Assembly: GCA_022614855.1 (NCBI GenBank)
Contig: JAKEHU010000001.1
Span: forward strand, 1 to 64,000
Direction of reading: 5' to 3'
DNA length: 64,000 nucleotides
Origin: Chlamydiota bacterium
GTDB lineage: Bacteria; Chlamydiota; Chlamydiia; Chlamydiales; Rhabdochlamydiaceae
Below, one piece after another: positions 16,812-24,622 of the stretch. The position numbers and the translations under genes are program-made. Each line of letters starts with the position of its first letter. Positions within the stretch are counted from its first letter, which is position 1. Under the pieces are notes generated by a model. That model did no database searches and had not been told where the DNA came from. It saw only the letters and a program-made list of their open reading frames with translations.

Positions 16812-16875
16812 TTAGGAAAAAAATTGGTTTACTGGTCTTGTACAAAGAAAAAAAATTAAATCAGAGAGATGAAAG

Positions 16876-17532
16876 ATGGCAAAGAGCAAAACCAAGGATG
16901 CAGAAATCCAAACAGAAATCCAGGTCCCGGCGCAAGAAGTTGAAACCACTTTAGAGGAGCTGGTATGGCACACCGAAACCAAGCAAATCAAAGACTTTAA
17001 AGAACATGAGAAAAACCCGCGCAAGATCACAAAAGATCAGATGGAGAAGCTAAAGCAATCATTAAAGAGCTTTAACTATGTGGAGACCATCGTCATCAAT
17101 CTGGATAATACGATCTTGGCCGGCCACATGAGGATTAAAGCCATGAAGGCCCTCGGGCGGGGAAAGGAAGAAATCGAAGTCCGGGTTCCAAACCGTCAGC
17201 TTACTTCCCGGGAGGCCGAAGAATATCTCATCCGTAGCAATAAGAATTCAGGAGAGTGGGATTGGGAGCGGTTAGCCAATGAATGGGAGGTAAAGGATCT
17301 ATTCAATTGGGGATTCACAGAAGATGAGCTTCAGGTAAAGGATCCTGAAAAAATTGAAGCTGTCGACGATGGCTATGAAGAAGAATTGCCTGAAGAGCCG
17401 AAGACCAAGCCGGGCGATATTTATGATTTGGGCAGGCACCGGCTGATTTGCGGATCCGCCACAATTTATAACGACATCGAGAAAGTTCTCGGCTCTGAAT
17501 TAATAGACCTTGTCATCACAGATCCCCCTTAA
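16876..17532 (+). pseudogene. Truncated phage ParB-N6 DNA methyltransferase fusion
   Basis: The 218 residues contain a complete ParB/sulfiredoxin-like N-terminal domain. It runs IKDFKEHEKNPRKITKDQME, then a ...ILAGHMRIKAM motif at about 90-100, then a ...SREAEEYLIRSNKNSGEWDW region. Next comes the start of an N6-adenine/N4-cytosine methyltransferase (GDIYDLGRHRLICGSATIYND). The frame stops at ...LVITDPP followed by TAA, exactly inside the DPPY catalytic motif, so the catalytic domain and AdoMet fold are missing. Whole proteins are about 400-450 residues. Immediately downstream is the T3SS chaperone gene, so this is a recombination junction between phage and chlamydial DNA. Confidence 0.85.
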
Positions 17533-17617
17533 GAATTTAAAACATAGGAATTTACGATATTTTCTTGCCTTAAATCTTTTTCAGAGATTTAATGGATGGG
17601 CCGGAGGCTTTATCTGC

Positions 17618-18028
17618 ATGAATGTCTTAGAAAATAACTTAAATGCTCTTTCCAAAGAGCTCGATTTTACTATCGATCTTGTAAAAGAAGGGATCTATCG
17701 CATTCCGATCAATGAAAAACTGACAATTTCTTTAAAACCTGAGGAATCAGGATTTTCTCTTTTTTCTCCGATTATAGCCTGCCCTAAAAAATATAGAGAA
17801 GAGCTCTTCATGTTTTTGATGAAGGCCAATTTTTTGGGTCAAGGCACTCTTGAAGCAATAATTGGGTTCGATCAGGATGAGAAATTCTTGACACTCTCTT
17901 TTCAGATCCCTTATGACATGAATTATCGAGCTTTTAAAGAAAAGCTAGAGGATTTCTCCAATGTGGTCGACTACTGGAGAGGAGAAATTGTTCAATTTGA
18001 AAAGACAAAAGAAGCATTCTTTTCATAA
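17618..18028 (+). CDS. CesT-type T3SS chaperone (CT663-like)
   Basis: A 136-residue acidic protein starting at the ATG at 17618, chosen because GGAGG lies at 17603-17607; a longer in-frame start at 17510 would run into the phage fragment. It has the alpha-beta composition and size of a CesT/SycE-class chaperone: an N-terminal helix, then strands (FSLFSPIIACP), a long helix (REELFMFLMKANFLGQGTLEA) and a final helix. The phrase LMKANFLGQGT with a following G-x-D strand is characteristic of this class. It is the first gene of the cdsD-cdsN block, 13 bases ahead of cdsD, as CT663 precedes cdsD (CT664) in Chlamydia. Confidence 0.72.
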   Translation: MNVLENNLNALSKELDFTIDLVKEGIYRIPINEKLTISLKPEESGFSLFSPIIACPKKYREELFMFLMKANFLGQGTLEAIIGFDQDEKFLTLSFQIPYDMNYRAFKEKLEDFSNVVDYWRGEIVQFEKTKEAFFS

Positions 18029-18041
18029 GGATTTACACTAG

Positions 18042-19760
18042 ATGAACGGTTATTTAATTGCTGAAGAAGGGCCTTTAGTTGATACAATTATTGCCTTTGA
18101 AGGCGGCGAAGAAGGGGAAGAGTGGATTTTGGGAAGAGATCCAGAGGCTGCCACCACGGTTTTAGAAGATCCGATGGTGTCAAGAAAACATGTCATTGTT
18201 CGTCTCACACCTGAGGGCTTTGTCCTTGAAAATTTAAGCACAGTCAACCCTGCTACGCAAAATGGAAAAATCATTGTCGATCCCGTTTTATTAAAAGAGG
18301 GAGATATCGTCCAGATTGGCAGCACATTTTTTCGATTTAGCGAATCCCTGCCTGAAGAGCCTGAAATAGAAGCGCCAGCAGAAAAAGAAGAGGCTCCTTC
18401 AGAGCCTAAATTCTCAGAAGAGGAGCTCTCTTTTGGCATTGTACCTGAAACTCGCTGGCTCATGAAAGTTGTCTCTGGTCCAAACGCAGGAGCAGAGTTT
18501 GTGATGCAAACTGGCTCTACATATACGCTCGGGAAAGATCCAAATGTCTGCGACGTAGTCTTTCAAGATTTGAGCGTTTCAAGACAACATGCAAAACTCA
18601 TCGTAACAGAGGATGAAAAAGTATTCATCGAAGATTTGGGAAGTAGAAATGGTACGATCGTAAATGGGGAATTGATAGAAGCAAAAAGAGAACTGCATTC
18701 TGAAGATCTTATCGGAATTGGAACAACAACTTTTGTAGTAATCGACCGTCAAAAAGCTCGAGAGACAATCATTTCTCCCTCTTTAGCCGCGATTCCTAGA
18801 GTAGAAGAAGAGGGAAAAAAAGAGATAAAAAAAGCTAAAGATTGGAAAGAGTTCCTCATTCCCAAGAGACATTTAATTCTCGCTGGTGCGCTTGCTCTTT
18901 TTGTCTTAATCTGCTTTGTCTCCATGCTAAATCTTTTTAAAAGTGAACCTATCATTGTAAAAAAAGTAGATGAATCGAGAGAAATCAAAGAAGCCTTAAG
19001 TCGTTTTCCTGCCGTCGAGTTTACCTATAACCATTCTACAGGAAAAATTTTTCTTGTTGGCCATGTTTTAACCTCAGTTGAAAAACAAGAGCTGCTCTAT
19101 TTGTTAAAGCAGATGGCTTATATTTCCGATATAGAAGACACTGTAATCATAGATGAATTCGTTCGAGAAAATATGAATTCTCTTCTCATGACAAATTCTG
19201 CTTGGCAAGGGGTGGCAATTTACACTTTTGAACCAGGGAAATTTGTCTTGCAGGGTTATTTGAAAACATTAGAAGAATCTGAAGCATTAAGCGACTATAT
19301 GAATTTGAATTTTCCCTATCTCGACAGATTTGATAATAAGGTAGTCATAGAATCAAATCTCATCACAGAAATTCAAGGTCTATTATTTGTAAAAAATTTT
19401 GCTGGCATCTCTTTTCAATTGAGCAATGGAGAGCTAGTCCTTTCAGGAGTTGCAGACGATAGCAAAAGTAGACAATTCCACGAACTTTTGACTACCCTTA
19501 AATCCATTTCTGGAATTCGGGTGGTAAAAAATTATGTTGTCATGACTAAAAATGATACCTCTCGCATTGATCTTTCACAAAATTATCAGATTACCGGATA
19601 TTCAAAAAAAAATGATCTCGATTGTTTTGTAGTCATTAATGGAAAAATTTTGGGAAGAGGCGATATTCTCGATGGAATGAAAATTACACAAATTAAAAGC
19701 AATCAAGTTTTTCTTGAAAAAGATGGATTAAAATACAGGATTAACTACAATCTGCAATAA
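18042..19760 (+). CDS. cdsD: T3SS inner-membrane ring protein CdsD (SctD) with two FHA domains
   Basis: A 572-residue protein. The first FHA-like domain is at about 25-100 (GRDPEAATTVLEDPMVSRKH), the second at about 160-235 (LGKDPNVC...LSVSRQHAK...LGSRNGTIVNG). A membrane helix (277-297) follows, and then a periplasmic part of about 270 residues with repeated ring-building/BON-like folds. SctD proteins form the outer ring of the inner-membrane base, and double FHA domains with a periplasmic extension are the chlamydial form (CT664). In the second FHA domain the phosphothreonine-binding GR/S/N residues look intact. Pkn5-type kinases could provide the phosphopeptides. It is shorter than C. trachomatis CdsD. 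Confidence 0.88.
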   Translation: MNGYLIAEEGPLVDTIIAFEGGEEGEEWILGRDPEAATTVLEDPMVSRKHVIVRLTPEGFVLENLSTVNPATQNGKIIVDPVLLKEGDIVQIGSTFFRFSESLPEEPEIEAPAEKEEAPSEPKFSEEELSFGIVPETRWLMKVVSGPNAGAEFVMQTGSTYTLGKDPNVCDVVFQDLSVSRQHAKLIVTEDEKVFIEDLGSRNGTIVNGELIEAKRELHSEDLIGIGTTTFVVIDRQKARETIISPSLAAIPRVEEEGKKEIKKAKDWKEFLIPKRHLILAGALALFVLICFVSMLNLFKSEPIIVKKVDESREIKEALSRFPAVEFTYNHSTGKIFLVGHVLTSVEKQELLYLLKQMAYISDIEDTVIIDEFVRENMNSLLMTNSAWQGVAIYTFEPGKFVLQGYLKTLEESEALSDYMNLNFPYLDRFDNKVVIESNLITEIQGLLFVKNFAGISFQLSNGELVLSGVADDSKSRQFHELLTTLKSISGIRVVKNYVVMTKNDTSRIDLSQNYQITGYSKKNDLDCFVVINGKILGRGDILDGMKITQIKSNQVFLEKDGLKYRINYNLQ

Positions 19761-19932
19761 ATGAGAGGGTGTATGTAAATTATACTTTTTAGAGATTTGA
19801 AATTTTCGATGAGATTTCATATCGACTGACGAGGACAATATGCGAAGCTGCTTATGGCCGAGGAGGTCAATATGAAAGGTCTCGAAAAAACTTCCAAAGA
19901 TCGAAAGTAGAATTTGCATACACTCTCTAATA
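19760..19932. repeat. Long imperfect palindrome between cdsD and cdsE
   Basis: The gap after cdsD is filled by an inverted repeat. Left arm: AGAGGGTGTATGTAAATT, then TACTTT (19764-19786). Right arm: CTTTCGAAAG-rich segment ending AATTTGCATACACTCTCT (to 19928). Pairing also continues inside (left GATTTCATATCGAC with right GGTCAATATGAAA). The arms agree at roughly 80 percent by eye. It splits the otherwise compact T3SS operon in two, leaving cdsE with its own leader (GAGGTAAATTTTTATG). It could terminate, attenuate or stabilise the transcript, or be a miniature mobile element. Confidence 0.75.
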
Positions 19933-19954
19933 CAGGTATTCGAGGTAAATTTTT

Positions 19955-20197
19955 ATGTATGGGTTAGAAACAAAACCAAAAGGAAAAGGACCTTTTGAAT
20001 TTGATCTTGAAGTGGATTTAAAAAAAGATCCCAGAAAAGCAAAGGCCATTCTTGGTGAAGTGGAACAAAAAATGCAACAATTGAAAAATTTGCTTCGTCA
20101 AGGGGCAGAAACAGAGGATTTTGATGAATATGGTGTCCTTTTACATGGATATGCTGCCCTGCAAAGAGTTTTAAAAAGAGTTTTATCAAAAAGGTAA
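19955..20197 (+). CDS. cdsE: T3SS needle co-chaperone CdsE (SctE-type, CT665-like)
   Basis: An 80-residue charged helical protein. Its helical C-terminal two thirds (KAKAILGEVEQKMQQLKNLL ... YAALQRVLKRVLSK) form a two-helix hairpin, as in YscE-like needle co-chaperones that keep the needle subunit soluble together with YscG/CdsG. Chlamydial CdsE (CT665) has the same size and position directly before the needle gene cdsF. The N-terminal 25 residues are polar. It is the first gene of the sub-block following the palindrome and lies 18 bases before cdsF. Confidence 0.75.
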   Translation: MYGLETKPKGKGPFEFDLEVDLKKDPRKAKAILGEVEQKMQQLKNLLRQGAETEDFDEYGVLLHGYAALQRVLKRVLSKR

Positions 20198-20215
20198 CCT
20201 AAGGAGATTTTTGTC

Positions 20216-20479
20216 ATGGCTGATTCTACCTACCACTCACCATGGTCTGGAACCATTACGTTTGCTACACTTATTAAACAGTATATTATTTTGCAAAGTA
20301 AACTTGTCCAAGCAGTTCGCACTGTGGCAAGCCGCATTTCGCAAGCAACACCTGGAAAGTTTTTACTTTTGCAATTTCAAATGAGCCAAGTGACACAGAT
20401 TGGAGAGTCGATTTCTAACTTAATTAGCCAAATTCAAGCTGTAATCAACATGTCTGTTCGAAATCAGAAAACGTCTTAA
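20216..20479 (+). CDS. cdsF: T3SS needle subunit CdsF (SctF)
   Basis: An 87-residue needle protein. It consists of two helices joined by a short turn (around ...ATPGKFLLLQFQ) and a C-terminal helix (SQVTQIGESISNLISQIQAV), ending in the polar NMSVRNQKTS. MxiH/PrgI-type needle subunits have this helix-turn-helix shape and size, and chlamydial CdsF (CT666) is about the same length. Many copies stack to form the hollow needle on the outer surface. The ribosome binding site AAGGAG is strong, as expected for a protein made in many copies. The neighbours cdsE and cdsG encode its two-part chaperone. Confidence 0.82.
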   Translation: MADSTYHSPWSGTITFATLIKQYIILQSKLVQAVRTVASRISQATPGKFLLLQFQMSQVTQIGESISNLISQIQAVINMSVRNQKTS

Positions 20480-20500
20480 ATCTTTTAAGGAGACTAAAAT

Positions 20501-20956
20501 ATGGCACAATTACAGCAATTTAAAGATCACTTTATTTTACTTTGTGAAGCTGGATTTATTGCAGTCAACCAAGCCGATGAAGATGCTGCTACCAAACTCT
20601 TTCGCGCATCCACACTGTTAAACCCGCACAATGTTCTTCCCAAAATAGGCATGGGATACATGCATATGATCAAACTCGAACTGAAACACGCTTGCAAAGT
20701 ATTTGAAGAAGTTCTGCAAAAAGAACCGAATAATGAAATGGCCAAAGCGTTTTTAGGACTTAGTTATGCACTAACTGCTTCTGAAGTGACAAAGGGGGAA
20801 AGAATTTTAGAAGAATCTGCTAAAAGAGCCCATGATTCAATGGTAAAAAATCTCTCTCAAGCAGCGCTTGATTTCATTGAAAAATTTATCAAAAAAGCTC
20901 CCACTCCTGTCGAGATGCAAAAAAAGACAGAAAAAAATCGAAAAAAGAAGAGATAG
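20501..20956 (+). CDS. cdsG: T3SS needle chaperone CdsG (SctG), TPR protein
   Basis: A 151-residue TPR-like protein. TPR-type helical pairs include AGFIAVNQADEDAATKLFRA (about 20-39) and MGYMHMIKLELKHACKVFEE (about 52-72), followed by EPNNEMAKAFLGLSYALTA and a Lys/Arg-rich tail. CdsG/YscG binds the C-terminal helix of the needle subunit and, with CdsE, stops it from polymerising in the cytoplasm. It follows cdsF by 21 bases with an AAGGAG ribosome binding site, as in Chlamydia (CT667). Confidence 0.82.
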   Translation: MAQLQQFKDHFILLCEAGFIAVNQADEDAATKLFRASTLLNPHNVLPKIGMGYMHMIKLELKHACKVFEEVLQKEPNNEMAKAFLGLSYALTASEVTKGERILEESAKRAHDSMVKNLSQAALDFIEKFIKKAPTPVEMQKKTEKNRKKKR

Positions 20957-20965
20957 AGGGGTTTA

Positions 20966-21613
20966 ATGACAACACCAGGTACTCCTAAACCAGAGGATGT
21001 ATCTCGCATCAATGTTCCTCAACCCATTGGAGAAGAAGCTAAACAACCGCCACCGGGTGCAGCAGACTTTCAATCTTATATGGGGGCTGAATCAAATCCT
21101 CTTTTAACTTCTCCTCAACCTACGCAAGTTTCTCCTTTTGATCTTGCACATGGAGGGGCTCTTCCTTCAGGGTCTACTCTCACTACCCTCATGGCACAGA
21201 CGAAAACTGCCCATGTTGCTCTTGGAGATGTCTATAATCAATTGCAAACTCCTAAGCTAAAACTCAAACAGTCGTCAAAATACATTCTTAAAAATAAATT
21301 ATCCTCAGCCAAATCGATGATCCGCTCTGCAAGTGCCAAAATGGGAGCAGAAATGGGTGAGGAAAAAGAGGTAGATTCCCGTGCAAGTCCAATTGAAAAA
21401 TTTGTAGGGCTTGTTACAGATGGACAAATACAACTCGAACTTGCTCGCAAACAGCTGGAATCTCTCAAAGATAAGGGAGAAAGTTTATCTCCTGCTGACA
21501 TGCTTCAAATCCAAATTAAACTGAATAAAGCTCAACAATTGATTGAATATTCCTCCCTTCTTCTCAGCAAAGCTGTGGATGATATGAAAATGTTGATGAA
21601 TATCCAATTGTAA
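20966..21613 (+). CDS. T3SS cluster protein of the CT668/DUF5399-like family
   Basis: A 215-residue protein with a Pro/Gln-rich disordered N-terminal half (about 1-65) and an Ala/Ser/Lys-rich helical C-terminal half (coiled-coil-like at 90-125 and 150-215). It lacks a signal peptide and membrane helices. It begins 9 bases after cdsG and ends 10 bases before cdsN. In Chlamydia the same slot is occupied by CT668, whose product is a small T3SS-associated protein of unclear role. The disordered start followed by a helical body would suit a substrate or a sorting-platform adaptor. The family assignment is by position. Confidence 0.6.
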   Translation: MTTPGTPKPEDVSRINVPQPIGEEAKQPPPGAADFQSYMGAESNPLLTSPQPTQVSPFDLAHGGALPSGSTLTTLMAQTKTAHVALGDVYNQLQTPKLKLKQSSKYILKNKLSSAKSMIRSASAKMGAEMGEEKEVDSRASPIEKFVGLVTDGQIQLELARKQLESLKDKGESLSPADMLQIQIKLNKAQQLIEYSSLLLSKAVDDMKMLMNIQL

Positions 21614-21623
21614 ATGTTTTTCC

Positions 21624-22943
21624 ATGGCAAAAGAACATTCTGATTTTGAAAGACTCATTTCTCATCTAGAAGACATTGAACTTACCACTGTTCATGGAAG
21701 AATTACGGAAGTGGTGGGAATGCTCATTAAGGCCATCATTCCTGAAGTCAAAATGGGCGAGATTTGTCTCATTAAAAGAGATGATGAACCACTTTTATCA
21801 GAAGTTGTCGGATTTACAAAAGAAGAGGTCTTTCTTTCTCCCTTGGGAGAAATGCATGGAATTGGCCCTTCTTCCGAAGTCATTCCTCTTAGATTGCCGA
21901 TGCACATCAAAGTCGGTCCTGGCCTACTCGGAAGAATTTTAAATGGAAAAGGAGAATTGATCGATCTCGAAGAAAAAGGCCCCGTTGATCTTCCCGATAG
22001 CTATCCTGTAGTCCAATCCCCTCCAGATCCCTTGAAGAGAAGACTTATCACTGAACCAATTTCTGTCGGTATTCGCGCAATTGATGGCGTTTTGACCTGT
22101 GGAAAAGGGCAAAGGATGGGAATTTTCTCTGGCGCAGGTGTAGGAAAGTCTACTTTGCTTGGCATGATCGCCAGACATTCTGATGCAGATGTCAATGTCA
22201 TTTCTCTAATTGGAGAAAGAGGACGAGAAGTGCGCGAATTTTTGATGCATGATCTCGGAAAAGAGGGGATGAAAAAATCGATTGTTATTGTCTCCACCTC
22301 TGATCAAGCAGCTCAACTTAGGGTAAACGCCGCTTACACAGGAACGGCAATTGCAGAGTATTTTCGCGATCAGGGTAAAACCGTTGTTCTCATGATGGAT
22401 TCCATCACCCGCTTCGCACGAGCTTTAAGAGAAATTGGTCTTGCAGCAGGAGAGCCCCCTGCAAGAGCAGGATTTACCCCTTCCGTTTTTGCTACATTGC
22501 CTAAGCTTTTGGAAAGATCTGGAAATTCTGACAAAGGCTACATGACAGCTTTTTACACGATTCTTGTAGCTGGCGATGATATCAATGAACCCATTTCCGA
22601 TGAGTCCAAATCAATCTTAGATGGACACATCATTCTTTCCAATGAGCTAGCAAGGCAATCTCATTATCCAGCAATTGATGTCCTTGCCTCAATCAGTCGT
22701 ATTCTCACCCAAGTTGTCGATAAGGAACACTATCAATTCATTGCTAAACTGCGCGAAGTATTGTCTCATTATAAAAAGAATGAACTACTCATTCGAATAG
22801 GTGAATACAAGCCTGGTTCCGATAAACAAGCCGATTTTGCCATCAAATATATCGATCAGGTCAATCGATTCTTAAAACAAGATGTGGATGAGTTTTCCTC
22901 CATGGAAGAAACATTAGCGCAACTTAAAGCTCTATTCAGATAA
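21624..22943 (+). CDS. cdsN: T3SS ATPase CdsN (SctN)
   Basis: A 439-residue F1-type hexameric ATPase of the export apparatus, which releases chaperones from substrates and unfolds them. The Walker A motif is GAGVGKST at 170-177. SLIGERGREV and the Walker B region VVLMMDSITRFARALREIGL follow. The C-terminal helical domain (EVLSHYKKNELLIRIGEYKPG) is complete. Length and motif spacing are typical of SctN (CT669). The first codons (MAKEHSDFERLI) are conserved in character. It is the last T3SS gene before an inserted two-partner secretion pair; the usual next gene, cdsO, comes only at 28276. Confidence 0.95.
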   Translation: MAKEHSDFERLISHLEDIELTTVHGRITEVVGMLIKAIIPEVKMGEICLIKRDDEPLLSEVVGFTKEEVFLSPLGEMHGIGPSSEVIPLRLPMHIKVGPGLLGRILNGKGELIDLEEKGPVDLPDSYPVVQSPPDPLKRRLITEPISVGIRAIDGVLTCGKGQRMGIFSGAGVGKSTLLGMIARHSDADVNVISLIGERGREVREFLMHDLGKEGMKKSIVIVSTSDQAAQLRVNAAYTGTAIAEYFRDQGKTVVLMMDSITRFARALREIGLAAGEPPARAGFTPSVFATLPKLLERSGNSDKGYMTAFYTILVAGDDINEPISDESKSILDGHIILSNELARQSHYPAIDVLASISRILTQVVDKEHYQFIAKLREVLSHYKKNELLIRIGEYKPGSDKQADFAIKYIDQVNRFLKQDVDEFSSMEETLAQLKALFR

Positions 22944-22968
22944 AATTTTTCTATTATAAATTTGGACC

Positions 22969-24621
22969 ATGAACAGTTTTTTTTTGATTGGTTTTTCTAC
23001 TTTTTTTGCTCTGAATTTTTTCCTCATGAGCGAGAAAAAAGAAGAACAACAGATTTTCATTAAAGAGTTAAGAAAATTAGTTTTTCTTGAGGCTGAAGAA
23101 AAAGAACTTCCTACACTTCACAAAAACAGCGGAATCATCATCTATAATCTTTACATACCCAGTTTCAAGCTTTTTTGTAAAAAAATGGAAAAGTTTTTGT
23201 TACACCACGCCTCATCGGATACTTTAAAGGAGATTCAATCTCAAGTCTCCAAACATTTCCAAGAGAACCATCTTCCAATCTCGGCAGTTCTCGTTCCTGC
23301 AGATCAAGATGTTTCAGAGGGAGTGGTTAAATTTGTAGTTGTTATTGGAAAAGTAGGAAAAATAGAAGCCAGGGGTGCACGCTATTTTTCTAATGAAAAT
23401 ATTGCAAAACAAATTCGGTTGAAAAAAGGAGAAATAATTCGAGATGACAAGATTTTTGCGGATATGGATTGGATCAATCAAAATCCTTTTCGATACACAG
23501 ATCTCGTTTATAAACCTGGAAAAAATCCAGGAGAAACCGATCTACTTCTCTGCACAAAAGACCGATTTCCCGCTCGTCTTTTTGCTGGATATGAAAATAC
23601 GGGAAATCTTATCGCTGGCAACTCCCGTATTTATGCTGGGTTCAATCTGGGAAATTTGTGGAAGCTTGAACATCGTTTAAATTACCTTGTAGTTACTGCT
23701 CCTGATGGGAAAAATTGGTTAGCCCAAACAGCAAGTTATATCTTGCCAATACATAGCATCCGAAATGTACTGGAATTTTATGGAGGATACGTAAGGTCTA
23801 AGCCTCCAAAAGAAGAGGGCGATTTAAAATTGAATGGGAAAGAATGGGAAATAGCCGGCCGCTATAACGTCCCTCTCCATTTTGGCATGTGGAGGCATAA
23901 CTTTTTCTTAGGATATGAGTTTAAGAGGACGAATAATTTCTTAAATTTTGCAGAGACATTGATTTTTGATAATTTTTTTGATATCTCTCAATTTTTGCTA
24001 GGGTATGACCTCTTTAGAAAATATTCCAGCGCATGTACGCAACTCGGCATTATATTTTACCTTAGCCCGGGCAATATGACAGCTTTTAATCGAAATCGAT
24101 TTTTCGAAGAGGAAAGATCAGGAGCAAAAAGCAGATATCTCTATGCAAAGATGCGCTTTGAGCAGAGCGTAAAACTCCCTTTGAGCAGTAGCTGGGTACT
24201 TTTGATGCAAGGACAAATTTCCACCACCAAACTCCTTCCCTCTGAAACATTCACCATTGGTGGAGCCTATACTGTGCGAGGATACGACGAAAATGAGCTA
24301 TTTGGGGACAATGGAATTTTAATCAAAAATGAATTCCGCACAAAAATATTTACATGGAATCGGAAGAAAACCTCGCGAAAATTTCAGGAAATCCAATTTT
24401 TAGCTTTTTGCGATTTTGGCATTGTTTCCGATGTTGATAAACATATCTTAAACAAAAACTGGGCTTATCTTTTATCTGTAGGTCCTGGGGTTCGCTACAA
24501 TGCAACTGACCACTTGTCAATAAGATTTGATTATGGCTTTCAGTTAAAAGATATCCATCGGCTTGTCGATGAAACAAAAAAACATTCGAGGGCACATTTT
24601 GCTGCAACTCTATCCTTTTAA
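22969..24621 (+). CDS. Two-partner secretion outer-membrane transporter (TpsB, ShlB/FhaC family)
   Basis: A 550-residue Omp85-superfamily protein. The N-terminal part has an atypical start (SFFLIGFSTFFALNFFLM, possible signal). A POTRA-like region follows (about 90-220, with IGKVGKIEARGARYFS). The C-terminal half is a 16-stranded beta-barrel with the conserved motif YTVRGYDENELFGDNG (the lid-lock VRGY). The last strand ends ...RAHFAATLSF with a terminal Phe. TpsB proteins recognise the TPS domain of their partner and let it cross the outer membrane. It sits between cdsN and cdsO and has its partner one base downstream. Confidence 0.85.
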   Translation: MNSFFLIGFSTFFALNFFLMSEKKEEQQIFIKELRKLVFLEAEEKELPTLHKNSGIIIYNLYIPSFKLFCKKMEKFLLHHASSDTLKEIQSQVSKHFQENHLPISAVLVPADQDVSEGVVKFVVVIGKVGKIEARGARYFSNENIAKQIRLKKGEIIRDDKIFADMDWINQNPFRYTDLVYKPGKNPGETDLLLCTKDRFPARLFAGYENTGNLIAGNSRIYAGFNLGNLWKLEHRLNYLVVTAPDGKNWLAQTASYILPIHSIRNVLEFYGGYVRSKPPKEEGDLKLNGKEWEIAGRYNVPLHFGMWRHNFFLGYEFKRTNNFLNFAETLIFDNFFDISQFLLGYDLFRKYSSACTQLGIIFYLSPGNMTAFNRNRFFEEERSGAKSRYLYAKMRFEQSVKLPLSSSWVLLMQGQISTTKLLPSETFTIGGAYTVRGYDENELFGDNGILIKNEFRTKIFTWNRKKTSRKFQEIQFLAFCDFGIVSDVDKHILNKNWAYLLSVGPGVRYNATDHLSIRFDYGFQLKDIHRLVDETKKHSRAHFAATLSF

Positions 24622-24622
24622 C

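Noticed and set aside
17510-17617. Longer start of the T3SS chaperone gene
   Set aside because: The upstream extension lies over the end of the phage methyltransferase fragment and has no ribosome binding site; GGAGG supports the ATG at 17618.
18050-18463. Minus-strand 137-codon frame opposite cdsD
   Set aside because: It lies wholly opposite the well-supported FHA region of cdsD, with no start signals.
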